Below are positions 36,340 through 46,470 of a stretch of 64,000 bases of DNA, piece after piece. Numbering within the stretch: the first letter of the stretch is position 1; each line of letters starts with the position of its first letter. The position numbers and the translations under genes are program-made. Source of the DNA: Przewalskia tangutica (taxonomy: Eukaryota; Streptophyta; Magnoliopsida; Solanales; Solanaceae). The DNA lies in the NCBI GenBank assembly GCA_029844215.1, contig CM056728.1, positions 59,931,789-59,995,788 of the forward strand. The letters run 5' to 3'. The notes beneath the pieces are model-generated. The model saw nothing but the letters and a program-made list of their open reading frames with translations. It had not been told where the DNA came from and did not search any database.

Positions 36340-36545
36340 TCAGACCAAGGATAAGAGTTAAGTGCGACGGCGGGTCGGGGTGAGGACCTGTTACGGGTCG
36401 CCCCATAGCCTGAAATAGAGTGGGATCGGTTGGTAGTAGTTCCGCTACGTGACAGGGTCACGAGGGTGCAAGGCCCAAGTCTAGTTAATTGTTTTACGGG
36501 TTCGTGGACACGCCCACCGGAATCCAGTTGAGAGCGAAATGGCCT
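36340..36545 (+). other. Conserved internal block (R4 copy)
   Basis: It contains GGGTCACGAGGGTGCAAGGC and, 30 bases later, gggttcgtggacacg. It is homologous to the other five blocks, with R4 among the more diverged. Confidence 0.65.
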
Positions 36546-36808
36546 TATGTTGTTTAAAAGAGTGTTTGGGGTGGTAAATGAGCGAATATGAGGTTTTCCG
36601 GTGATGATACATACCGAACCTAGTAGGCCTAGTAGAGATGATTACGACAGACTTTGAGGTCATTATGAGTATGGACTAGTTGGCTTTGTGAGTGCCAAGG
36701 TTGACATCTTAGTATAAGTATTGTTATGTGGCCATGGGTGGCATATGTTGTATGAGGGGTGTAATAAAAGGAGACTATGTCGCTATCTAATTAGATTGGA
36801 CTCCGAAA

Positions 36809-36845
36809 GAACATTCGGGGACGAATGTTTCTAAGGGGGGAAGAA
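36809..36845 (+). promoter_or_regulatory. R4 inverted repeat and polypurine tract
   Basis: The arms GAACATTCG and CGAATGTTTC flank a short loop at 36809-36831. The purine run taaggggggaagaa leads directly into the LTR start at 36846. Confidence 0.8.
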
Positions 36846-37399
36846 TGTTACACCCCGTAATTCAAGGACATATTTAAGAGAATGTAAGTAAGGAACACAA
36901 TACTTGAAAAGGGTACGAAAGGAAGAATTGTTTTTCTGACGGAAAATCTTCCGAACGTCGGAAAGGAAAAATGTTCGTTGAGGAGAATTGGATTCTCAAA
37001 AGGCATTAATTGAGGATTATGGAATGTATTATCATTATGGAAATTTATTTTTAGTATTTGGTCACGTGGGGCCCACGAGGGTTACGAAATTTTATGGACG
37101 AATGGGAGGGAGACACGTGGCACCCCCCCCCTCCCCCCCACATGGCTTGGTCGAAATTGATGCAAGGGCATAAGGGTCATTTGACCATTGTAAAGATGAG
37201 AAAGTCTTGCTAAGCTTGAGCTTGACATTGTTGACTAAGTCAAGAGCCACTTGGCTTGATCCCTTTCATCCAAACTTACCATGTGTTGTAATCTAGACCC
37301 TCCAATGTGTTATATAATCATCCATGTAGCAAGACAAGGCTATTTTACACTTAGAAAAATTGAAGAACCCTTGTTCTCCTTAAGCATGCTCTCGGGTTT
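36846..37399 (+). mobile_element. R4 3' LTR, cut by R5
   Basis: The first 554 bases of the LTR align closely with 31604-32180. They stop at gctctcgggttt, where R5 begins. GGTTT (37395-37399) is the presumed R5 target duplication, with its partner outside the window. Confidence 0.88.
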
Positions 37400-38744
37400 T
37401 GTCACGACCCGACCTCGGGCCCGCGACTGGTGCCTTACCCCGGGCACCCTAGTGATAATACATCAGAGAAAAACCAGCGAAAATAAAAACTCAAAGACAT
37501 GAAACAATGAGATATAAGAAAACAAAGCAACCAAAATCGCACCTTTCTCAGATATAAACATAAAACCCGAACAGTTATATCCTTTTACAGACTTGCCCAC
37601 AACAAGACATGCACTTCTAAGAATGTAACCACAACTATGACGGACAGTATTCCCCGCCATACCCCTGAATGTACAAGTACCTACAATGACAGGGGACTAT
37701 ACCAAAGATAAGCCTCCGAAGAAACGGAGCTTCCCAAAACACTGAACTGTGATTCTAGGAGCGAGGATCAACCACCGCACTTACCGCGACATTTAACGCA
37801 GCTTCAAGGAGGTCGAGATAACAGATACCAAGTATGTGAAACTAAAAATACTGTAAATGAAATCATAATTGTCTATATAAAGTAGGAGACATGTATGATA
37901 ACCAAACTACAGTACAACATATAAGTAGTCATGTCAAGTCAGGGACTCACGCCCTCAAAGTCATCACTTATGCCCGTGGAATTCCTTCCTCACCGCGATC
38001 CATGACATAAATCATACTACGTGATGCGCGTGGCATCCTACCTCACCGTCGGCGCATACATATACAATACATATATATACCTCCCGCCGTGGAATCCTCC
38101 ACATCGGCGGCACCGTAGGTGTAACATATAACCACGTGACCCGCCGTGGCATCCTACCTCACCGCCTGCATACATATACAATACATATATATATATATAA
38201 TACGCGCCGCATGTCCGGAATCCTCATCGGTAACATGGCCATAACGTGCCCTCGGCATCCCACATCGCAGTGCGCAGTCTTCACGGAGAGCCAGCCCATG
38301 GAATAATGATCGATATACCATGCCCCGAATCCTCATCGGTGTAGACAGTGTCTTCACGGGGAGCTAGCCCATGGAATAATAGTAATGGTCACATGCCCCT
38401 AATCCTCATCGGTGTAGACATGCCCATGTGACAAGAATAATATACGAGTTTAACTCCGCACGGCCGCACGCCCGGAATCCCTCATCGGTGAAGACATGTC
38501 CATGTGATAATAACAATGGAAGCATACCCGTGGAATCCTCCGTCACTGTCGGTACATCCAATGAAACGTACGGGCATCTAACCCACATCCTGGTCGCATG
38601 CCCCGGCATCCCTCATCGGTATAAGCATGGCCATGATCAAACAAAATGGAAGCATACACATGGAATCCTCCGTCACTGCCGGTACGTCCAACAAACTCAC
38701 GACAAGTCAGTCGGCCCTACAACCGAGAGACGCGGTAACATAGT
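37400..38744 (-). mobile_element. R5 (family B) 3' LTR, segment 1
   Basis: The minus-strand element R5 starts with tgtcacgacccgacctcggg. It aligns with 62518-63866 (the other R5 LTR). R6 interrupts it after the duplicated ATAGT (38740-38744). It contains the subrepeat zone (about 38095-38690) and a TA microsatellite. Confidence 0.9.
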
Positions 38745-41497
38745 TGTTATACCCCGTAGTTCTGACCCTACGTATGAGAGCGTACGAAAGCATGTAAGAC
38801 TTAAAATTTTCTAAGGATAGGTTGACAGATTGTTCCGGACGGGTTTTTAGTCAACTTGGAAGCGGGTTATGACCCGGTACATTGAGAGTTCCTAAGTGTT
38901 TCAACGGCCCAGGGCATATTTCGTTGAGTCTAGATTCCAACGCAACCAACCGTTTATCGATAGGACGTCGGAGTAGAAAGTTATGGGAGTTACAAGTTCA
39001 GGCTTGCAGACGGACGTAAATGCGTTTGAGCAAAGGCAATGGCGCGCCGGATGCAGGCAGCGCGCGCCGAAGTACCGAGGGGTCGCTGAAGTTGCAGCGC
39101 GCCAGATGCAGTGAGCGCACGCGGAAGTTCGCAGAGGTCGCGGAGGTTTCAGCACGCGCCGAGGCGGGATTTTTGGGCGGAAAAACTTAGGAAAGTCTGA
39201 TTTCTCTTTTAAAAAGGCCATGGGAGGGTGACAAGTGTCCCCCCCATCTGATTTTTCTTGCATGCCTTATATTGACCAAGTCTTGAAGACTTGGTCATCT
39301 CTCAAACCTCTCCCTCTCTCTAAATTAGCTCCTCCTTCTCTCTACATTTCCAAGAGAAATTCTAGCCTTAGAAAAAATCTGAAAAGTTAAGAACAAGAAG
39401 GAAGCTTGTGGCTAGCTTGTTGGTGTTGTTGTGGTGGAGTTCTTGGAAAGGAAGCTAGCAAAATATTTGGAATAAATTTGGCTAAAGCTCTAAGGTAATG
39501 ATTCTTCCTTTATAATTAATTTTTAGTGTTGCATGTTAAGAAGAAAGAACTCGTGGTAGTGAATAATGCACTTAGAGTCCTTGCATGTAAGAAATGTGGT
39601 TTGGATATGAAGGATTGGTTAAGAAAAGATATTATGAGCATGTTGTAGCCTAAAAACTACTTTAGAATTGTTAAGTGTATTGTTGTACCAAATGGGGCAG
39701 AATTTTACACACCCAAGTTTGGAGGTGTAATCCCCTTTAAAATGTTGGATTGTTGAGCCTTAAATGTGGTGTTTGGATGATAAATTCGGCCTTGAGAAAG
39801 GTGGCAAAGTGAGTAGAAACAAAGGAAATGCTGCCCAATTTTCCATAGAATTTAGTGACTTTGAACTTGGATTGTTCTACTTTGAGATTAGAGGTTAACA
39901 AACGTATCATGATTATTATATGTTGAAATATTACTCATGTAGTTGAGCTTAGCAAGTGGATTGACCAAAGAGGTATGTGGAACTTTCCTATCTCTTGAGC
40001 ATGAGTGGTTGTACCTATGTAGTACGGTAGACGTACAAGATTTGATATCTTTCACTTGTTTTAAAAGTATATGCTACTTGTTTCATTTCAAAAGTATAAG
40101 TCCCTTGGATTTAGGGAAAATGTATTTGACAAAGGGATAACGCTAATATAATGACTTTATGGGAAGTTGGTTATATTAGTTTTCTTGAAAGGTTCACAAA
40201 GAAAGGTTTACTCTAATTAAAACAAGTACGGGTAAAGGATTTGAAACTAAGAAAGGTGAATTGATTTTTAGGCATTGGTTGCCTAAGGTTTTAAAGGAAA
40301 TGAAGTCACTTGATTTAGAAGCCTATTATATTTCTAAAAGGAAATGTGACTTGTCTTGAAAGAAATCGCAACTTGATACTATGGTGATTAGTATCTTGGA
40401 ATTTTTGTATAAAAAGAGTTATTTCTTAAAAAGTTAGAAGTACATGGTACTCGGGTTGAATTTCCGTATTTTCTATTAAAAAACATGTTAGTGCCTTAGG
40501 ATACTAAAATGAGAGGATATATTAATAATGTTAATAAGAAGTTAGGGGATTTCTTAACTTGCTTATGTTATGATAGGCCGGTAGTGCTTATGTATGATAT
40601 GATAGGCCGGTAGTGCTTATGTTATGTATGATAGCCGGATGAGCTATGTTATATATTTATATTATTACGGGGTAAACCCCGGGTTATTATTTATGCCATG
40701 GATTTGCTACCCATGACGCGAAAGCGCGCTTGCACTCACGCGATCCGACCACGTGATCCATGCGGTGAAATAGTCTCACGCGAGTACGGGCGATGGTACT
40801 CACGCGGGTCCACAGATCCATGCGGTGAAATAGTCCCACGCGGTGAAATAGTCCCATGACGAGGCGATGACTCACGCGGGTCCACAGACCCACGCGGTGA
40901 AATAGTCCCGAGTAGGATTGCTTAACGATACTACGGGAGGTACTGCTTTGATCGCGAGCCTCCTATTTTTATGCTATAAGATTTATACTTGTTACTCTCA
41001 TTGTTAGTAAGGCACAGTCAAGGAAATTGATTTTTATCTATGACTCAAATTATTTTTGACTTATGATATTACTACAAGATTTTCCGCTTTACATACTTGG
41101 TTCGTTGCAGATCGACCCTTCCTGGGCCATGCTCATGCCGCAGTAAGTGAAAGGTGGTAGATCCTCATTCCTGGATCTTTTACTCAGTGTCGTGAGCTTC
41201 ATTTCTTCTGAGGCTCGACTTTTGGTATGGTTCTCCCGGTGTTGTTGATGTTTTGTACATTCAGGGCATGACGGCCCCGTCCGTCATAGTGTTACTCCTT
41301 CTGAGGCTGTAGTCTTGTCATAACTTGGTTTGTTTAAGGATGTAATCGTCGGTTTATGTACTTTGGGGTAGCCATTTTGGGCTAGACTATTTATATCATT
41401 ATGGTTGTTTATTATGAGTTTATATTCCTGGTTTTCTCGATGTTGTAGGTCACGGTGCCCGTTAAGGCACCGGCCACTGATCCGGCGGGTCGTGACA
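38745..41497 (+). mobile_element. R6 (family D) 5' LTR
   Basis: This LTR of 2753 bases runs from TGTTATACCCCGTAGTTCTG to TCGTGACA. The partner is 46471-49221 (2751 bases). The two match almost base for base from about 39200 to 40370, but differ by many small indels in the GC-rich stretches (about 38990-39180, 40660-40910 and 41080-41490). Subrepeats lie at 40560-40640 and 40700-40910. The 65-codon frame at 39943-40140 recurs in the partner only because the DNA does, and it is not supported as a gene. Confidence 0.95.
40700..40910. repeat. LTR subrepeats 'tccatgcggtgaaatagtcccacgcg' (R6 5' LTR)
   Basis: There are four to five degenerate copies of gatccatgcggtgaaatagt. The partner zone at about 48440-48615 differs from this one by repeated one- to three-base indels and by loss of one unit. 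Confidence 0.8.
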
Positions 41498-41501
41498 AAA
41501 G

Positions 41502-41512
41502 TGGTATCGAGC
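41502..41512 (+). promoter_or_regulatory. R6 primer-binding site, one base short
   Basis: It reads TGGTATCGAGC, four bases after the LTR end. The A of the CAG seen in R1 and R2 is missing. Confidence 0.85.
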
Positions 41513-41702
41513 GCTTAATCTCGGAAAGCGGTCTACAGGCCGTATCTAGTAGAGTCTTGATTATCGGTGTGTTGTGCACCACATGTATAATCAGGAGGCC
41601 GCAGGATATTTAGGATTGGTTTCCATTCTTTCACTCTAAGATCGTGCAATAGAGCTGTGTTATAGGTTGAATTTCCTCTGACGTATTTTTCCTGTATCAG
41701 TT

Positions 41703-42870
41703 ATGCCTCCACGCAAGGCAACCGCGACCCAGAAGGGCAAGGCAGTAGAGGGAACTACTAGTAGGGCACCGAGGGTTACCAGGGCACAGGCCCAGTCCTT
41801 ACCGGATGAGGTGTTTGACGGCGAAGTTCTACAACGCCGCCAACCCCGCAGAGTCCGAGGCAGCAATGCCATCGAGACCGCGGTACCGAGCCTCCAGCCA
41901 GCCGGGCGCAGGATATGGGCTACAAGCGAGATGGCCCGCCATCGCCGTGATCGTGGCGAACGCATGAGGATAAGCCGAGAGCAGCTCCATTGCACGTAGT
42001 TCAAAGACAGAGTCGCTAGCTTGAGACTGAGGGACTTTTTGAGTTGCAGCCCGCCAGAGTTTTATGGGTCGAGGCCCGAGGATGATCCTCAGGAGTTTAT
42101 CCGACAGTTACAGCGGATCATGAGGGTGATCAGGGCTTCGGAGATCGAGTCGGTGGTACTAGGTTCGTGACGGCCGCGGACACCGCAGCTTGATTGGTAT
42201 GATTCATGGAACCGTCCCGGGAGCATGCGCTCACCGCTTTGGGACGAAGTTCTCGTGAGGCGTTATTTGGCCATTTCTTTCTCCGCAGATGAGGAGAGCT
42301 CGGCCGATAGATTTTTGACACCGATACAGAGTGGCGACGGTTCGGAGTACAACATGGAGTTTGACTCATTGGCTCGGTATGTGCCCGCTTTGGTAGCAGA
42401 TATGGAGGACAGGGTGCACCGCTATGTCACAGGACTCGATGATCACTTGGCCGAGAGTTGCACGGGAGTGGCTCTTCAGCCGGGCATGGACATTGCCCGC
42501 ATGTAGGCATATGCACTTGGGTGTGAGGAACGCAGGGGACGACGGATTGATGTGTATCGCCAGAAGAGGCCGTGACAGCAGGTCCTCCGTGGTTTTAGGG
42601 TAGACAACCCCAAAGAAGCACTGATTTGCACCACACCGGCCAGAGCGCCTCCACCATCTTCGGACGCACAAAGTATTCAAGAGCGTGACAGGTTCCGTGG
42701 CGGGTTTCCTGCAGGACGAGTTCCGGGCCGATGAGGCCACCTATGCCTCGGTGGTCGATGTGGTGATTGCCATTATGGGGTGTCGTGTTCCTCCAGATCC
42801 TGTTACATTTGTGACGCAGGCCATTTGAAGAGAGATTGTCCGACCGCAGGCGGCGGAAATGCTATGGCTC
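41703..42870 (+). pseudogene. R6 gag remnant
   Basis: The start at 41703 gives MPPRKATATQKGKAVEG, the basic N-terminus shared in outline by the other gag remnants. The first frame stops at 41999. The same frame reopens at 42225-42506 with the gag core: FDSLARYVPALVADMEDRVH and then TGLDDHLAESCTGVALQPG. A zinc knuckle is at about 42804-42845 (CYICDAGHLKRDC). It has three residues between the second cysteine and the histidine, where four are usual, so one residue is missing. Gag would build the cytoplasmic particle and bind element RNA. Stops and frameshifts break it into at least three pieces. Confidence 0.88.
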
Positions 42871-43039
42871 ACCACCGCTCAGCTTGGCCGGGTCTTCATC
42901 TTCGCAGAGTTATGCGCCCGAGGCGGTGGTGTTCACGCGCCGCAGGCCGTGGCAGGGTCGTGGCAGGGTTCTAGTTCCGCGGTCCTCGTAACCGCATCTA
43001 TGCTATGTCCATCGCCACACTGCGAGGCGCCACCCGATG

Positions 43040-43335
43040 TCGTCACGTATATTATTGGTTTCTTCGTGATGATATGCTTTGATAGATCCAGTTCTACCTT
43101 GTCCTATATATCTCCTCATATTGCAAGAGAGTAGGGATAGAGCCCGAGTCCATAAGACCTTTTGAGGTGGCTACGCAGAGTGATTCGGTGGCCGAGCGAG
43201 TGTATAAGGCTTGCCCGTGACTATATACACGCCGACTTCAGCCGACTTGATAGAGTTGATATGACGACTTTGATGTGATTATGGGTATGGATTGGCTAGC
43301 GTCTTGCTATGCCAATGTGGACCGCAGAGAGTTAG
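43040..43335 (+). pseudogene. R6 aspartic protease remnant
   Basis: The interval after the zinc knuckle encodes STLSYISPHIARE (about 43090-43134), the usual sequence just after the retropepsin active-site aspartate. The aspartate and its neighbours read DRSS, so the D-S/P-G triad is damaged by a base loss. The C-terminal hallmark FDVIMGMDWLASCYAN is at about 43270-43325. The protease would cut the Gag-Pol polyprotein. Frames change at least once between the two motifs. Confidence 0.78.
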
Positions 43336-43529
43336 TTCGGTTCCGCTTTCTGGTGAGCCGTTATCGAGTGGAAGGAATACCGTGACGCCGGCGGTAGGTT
43401 TATTTCTTACCTCAAGGCTAGGAAGATGGTACTGGCGGGTATATTTACCATTCGTTCGTATTCGACATCGAGGTCGAGATACCGGACCTTCCGCTAGTTC
43501 CGTTGTTAGAGAGTTTCCGCACGTATTCC

Positions 43530-44140
43530 CGCACGAAGCTCCGCATCCTCCCGAGAGGAGATTGAGTTTTGCATCGATTTGGCGCCGACACTCGACCGAT
43601 ATCTATTCCGCCATACGAATGGCACCGCCGAGTTAAGACAATCAAGGACCAACAAAGATTTCCGGAGAAAGGCTTTATCGCCAAGTGTTTCTCCCCGGGA
43701 GCGCCATGTTATTTGTAAAGAAGAATGATGGACGCCAGTATGTGTATTGACATTACGGTGAACAAGGTAACTATCAAGAATGTATATCCTCCCCGTGATT
43801 GATGATTTGTTTGACCATTGCCAGGTGCGAGATGTTTTTCCAAGATAGACTGCTCGTTATCATCAAAGTGCGAGTTAGAGAGGCAGATATCCCAAGATCG
43901 CATTCAGACCCTGTATGGGCACTATGAGTTCGTGGTGATGTCTTTCGGATTGACCAACGCTCCAGCAGTATTCATGGATTTGATGAATAGGGTGTTCAGG
44001 CCATTCTTGGATATGTTCGTTATAGTGTTCATTGATGATATCTTGTGTATTCGCGCACAGAGCAGGAGCATACAGATCATTTGAGGACGGTATTGGGAGT
44101 CCTCAGGGACCGGAAGTTGTATGCCAAGTTCTCGAAATGC
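43530..44140 (+). pseudogene. R6 reverse transcriptase remnant
   Basis: The N-terminal linker is visible as EEIEFCIDLAP near 43555-43590. The palm region is at 43818-44084 and reads FSKID, then YGHYEFVVMSFGLTNAPAVF, then MNRVFRPFLDMFVIVFIDD, including the paired catalytic aspartates (FIDD) near 44030. Between FSKID and YGHYEF the sequence is out of register with the usual Ty3/gypsy palm. The thumb continues at 44045-44287 (EHTDHLRTVLGVLRDRKLYA, KFSKCEFW) in another frame. The enzyme would copy element RNA into DNA using the tRNA primer. As written it is frameshifted. Confidence 0.88.
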
Positions 44141-44299
44141 GAGTTTTGGTCGCTTCATGGCTTTATTAGGACATGTTATCGAGCCGATGGTATTCGGTTG
44201 ATACATCTAAGATTGAGGCCAAGACTTGGCCTGCACCCACTACACCGATGGAGTGCGCAGCTTTTGGGCCTTGCAGTTATTATCTGAGGTTTGGAGAAG

Positions 44300-44790
44300 T
44301 TTGCTTCTATTTCAAAGACATTTGACTAAGTCGACTCGTATGCGCCTATGTTCCGTGACGATACTTGTGAGGAAAGTTTCCAGCTAAAGGAGAAGTTGAC
44401 GACCGCCTCAGCCTTACTCTTCCGCAGGGTTTAGATGGATATGTGGTTTATTGTGACGCGCCGTGCTTGGAGTGCGCGCTGACGCAAAGACGGCAGAGTT
44501 ATAGCTTATGATCTCGACAACTTAGGAAGCATGAGAAGAACTATCCCACACATGACTTGAGTCGCGCAGTGATTCATGCCTCAAGATCCGAGACATTATT
44601 TATATGGAGTTCATGTGCACATTTACACGCACCAAAAGAGTCTCCAGACATCTTCACCAGAGGAGTCGAACTTGCGGCAGAGACGGTGGTTGGAGCTACT
44701 TAAGGATTACGATGCTGATATTCTATACCACCCAGGGAAGGCCAATGTAGTTGCAGATGCCCTTAGTCGCAGATCGATGGGTAGTTTGTC
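44300..44790 (+). pseudogene. R6 RNase H remnant
   Basis: GYVVYCDA near 44430-44455 carries the first catalytic aspartate of a gypsy RNase H. The following stretch (about 44490-44570) is the usual AYASRQL / HEK / THDLE region, now split over two frames. The end of the domain reads NLRQRRWLELLKDYDADILY and HPGKANVVADALSRRSMGSL (about 44670-44790), which lies in the 195-codon frame at 44576-45163. RNase H would degrade the RNA strand during reverse transcription. Confidence 0.82.
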
Positions 44791-45059
44791 TGATGTTCAG
44801 CCAGAGAAAAGGGATATGGTCCGAGAGTTACATCAGCTAGTGAGCCTTGGGGTTCGTTTGGTTGATTCTGATAGTGACGGAATTCGGATTCGAGAGGTTG
44901 CCGAGTCTTCCATCGTCGAGGAGGTGAAGAGGCGACAGTATGAGGATCCAATTTTGGTACGATGCATCGAGACGCAGCCTCCGTATGAGAATGGTCTATT
45001 TGAGGTAGCGTCGACGGGTGCTAAGATTCGAGGGCCGATTGTGTTCCGATGTGACAGAC

Positions 45060-45720
45060 TTCGCCGCCAGATTTTGAGGCACACAGTGCTCGTTATTCTA
45101 TTCATCCGGGGTCGACTAAGATGTACCATGACCTCAGGTGTGTGTATTGATGGGATGGCCTGAAGAGGGACGTGGCAGGTTTTGTTGCACAGTGTCCTAA
45201 TTGTCAGCAGGTCAAGGTTGAGCACCAAAAGCCCGGTGGGCTATTGCAGGCTATTGATATTCCGACTTGGAAGTGAGAGGTGATAAATATGTATTTTATT
45301 ACAGGGCTACCTACCACTCAGAGGAAGCATGATTCCATTTGGGTGATTGTCGACAGGCTGACGAAATCAGCCCATTTTCTTCCGGTCAGAACGACGTTCT
45401 CAGCTGAGGACTATGCCAGATTATATATTAGAGAGATTGTGAGACTGCACGGAGTCCCAGTGTCGATTATATCAGATAGAGGAGCCCAGTTCTCGGCTAA
45501 CTTCTGGAGGTCTTTTCAGAAGGGATTAGGGACACAGGTGAGTCTCGATCGCATTTCACCTCGTGATCGACGGATGTGCCGAGCGCACTATCCGCATACA
45601 CTCGAGGATATGCCGCGGGCTTGTGTTATTGATTTCGTGGTAGTCGAGGATCATTTGCCTCAGGAGTTTGCTTACAACAAGCCTATCATTCCAAAGATTC
45701 AAATGGCGCCATGAGGCCTT
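45060..45720 (+). pseudogene. R6 integrase remnant
   Basis: The zinc-binding domain is split: IHPGSTKMYHDLR at about 45098-45140 and FVAQCPNCQQVKVEH at about 45180-45225, which holds the CxxC pair. The catalytic core (45280-45714) has FITGLPTTQRKHDSIWVIVD and LTKSAHFLPV, with the first aspartate in VDRL, then ARLYIREIVRLHGVP and SDRGAQF with the second. The third acidic residue lies in AERT(I)-type sequence near 45580, in another frame. Integrase would insert the DNA copy into chromatin. All catalytic positions can be located, but a frameshift divides the core. Confidence 0.88.
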
Positions 45721-45779
45721 ATATGGGAGGAAGTGCAGTCACCGATAGCTAGTTCGAGGTGGGAGAAGTTCGCTTAGTC

Positions 45780-46333
45780 GGGCCGACTTAGTTCACAGAA
45801 GTGGATAAGGTGAAGCTTATCCAGAGCGGTTCTTGGCACTCGTAGTCGGCAGGTCGATGCAGATCATCCGCCGACACTTGGAATTTGAGGTAGATGATTG
45901 GGTTTTTCTAAAGGTATCGCCTGGCGGCGTGATGAGATTTGGAAAGAAGGGGCTTAGCCCAAGGTACATTGGGCCGATCGATTGTCCGTAGGCAGTGGTT
46001 GCATGAGTTAGATCCGCCGTCCGATTTGGAGGCGGTACATCCAGCTTTTCCATGTGTCCATGTTGCGAAATGTATTGAGATCCATCTAGAGTACACCCGC
46101 TCATGATGTCCATGACGGAGGAGTTATCGTATGAGGAGAGTCCCATAGCGATACTCGATCGTCAGGTTAGACGACTTCGGACGAAAGACGTGGCTTCCGT
46201 CAAGGTCTTATGGCGGAACGAGAACAGGGATGAAATGACGTGGGAAGCAGAGGATGACATGATGAAGAAGTACCCTCACCTATTTCCTATACCTCCAGGT
46301 AACCCATTTTCCTGCTTGTTGGTTTTGATTTAA
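45780..46333 (+). pseudogene. R6 integrase C-terminus with chromodomain-like end
   Basis: The barrel region is at about 45880-46060 (decayed). The final frame (46103-46333) reads EELSYEESPIAILDRQVRRL, then DVASVKVLWRN, then EMTWEAEDDMMKKYPHLFPI. The pattern VKVLWRN...TWE.E is that of the chromodomain found at the pol end of chromoviruses, which is known to steer integration to marked chromatin. This places R6 in the chromovirus group. The termination codon at 46331-46333 lies 137 bases before the 3' LTR. Confidence 0.85.
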
Positions 46334-46434
46334 CATTTACGCTTAAGTATGTTGTGGCTCGTGGAGCTTCTTTGTTTGCAAAAGAATAGTTAATAGGGTC
46401 TATGTCGATATTGTGATTTGAGTAAGCCTAGAAG

Positions 46435-46470
46435 GAACATTCGGGACAAATGTTTCTAAGGGGGGGAGAA
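46435..46470 (+). promoter_or_regulatory. R6 inverted repeat and polypurine tract
   Basis: The arms GAACATTCG and (C/A)AAATGTTTC at 46435-46456 are followed by taagggggggagaa, which abuts the LTR. Confidence 0.8.

Larger units (their letters stand above)
35592..36845 (+). mobile_element. R4 internal region, non-coding
   Basis: Only 1254 bases separate the LTRs. After the primer-binding site (35597-35607) I find no gag start of the ATGCCTC type and no pol motif. The conserved block is at about 36340-36545 and the polypurine tract at the right edge. The arrangement matches R1, so family A propagated without genes of its own. Confidence 0.82.

Noticed and set aside
38095..38690. CRISPR-like array of short repeats
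   Set aside because: Units are degenerate, spacing is irregular, spacers are related to one another, and the zone lies inside a plant LTR.
38428..38814. 128-codon plus-strand frame
   Set aside because: Built from LTR subrepeats and crossing the R5/R6 junction at 38745, so it is accidental.
39943..40140. 65-codon frame identical at 47665-47862
   Set aside because: Identical because the R6 LTR pair is near-identical there. No motif, and it is placed in LTR centre sequence.
43530..44140. Integrated plant pararetrovirus as the source of the RT
   Set aside because: The RT is followed by RNase H, integrase and a chromodomain and is enclosed by LTRs with a target duplication, which is the Ty3/gypsy layout. 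No movement-protein or coat motif seen.
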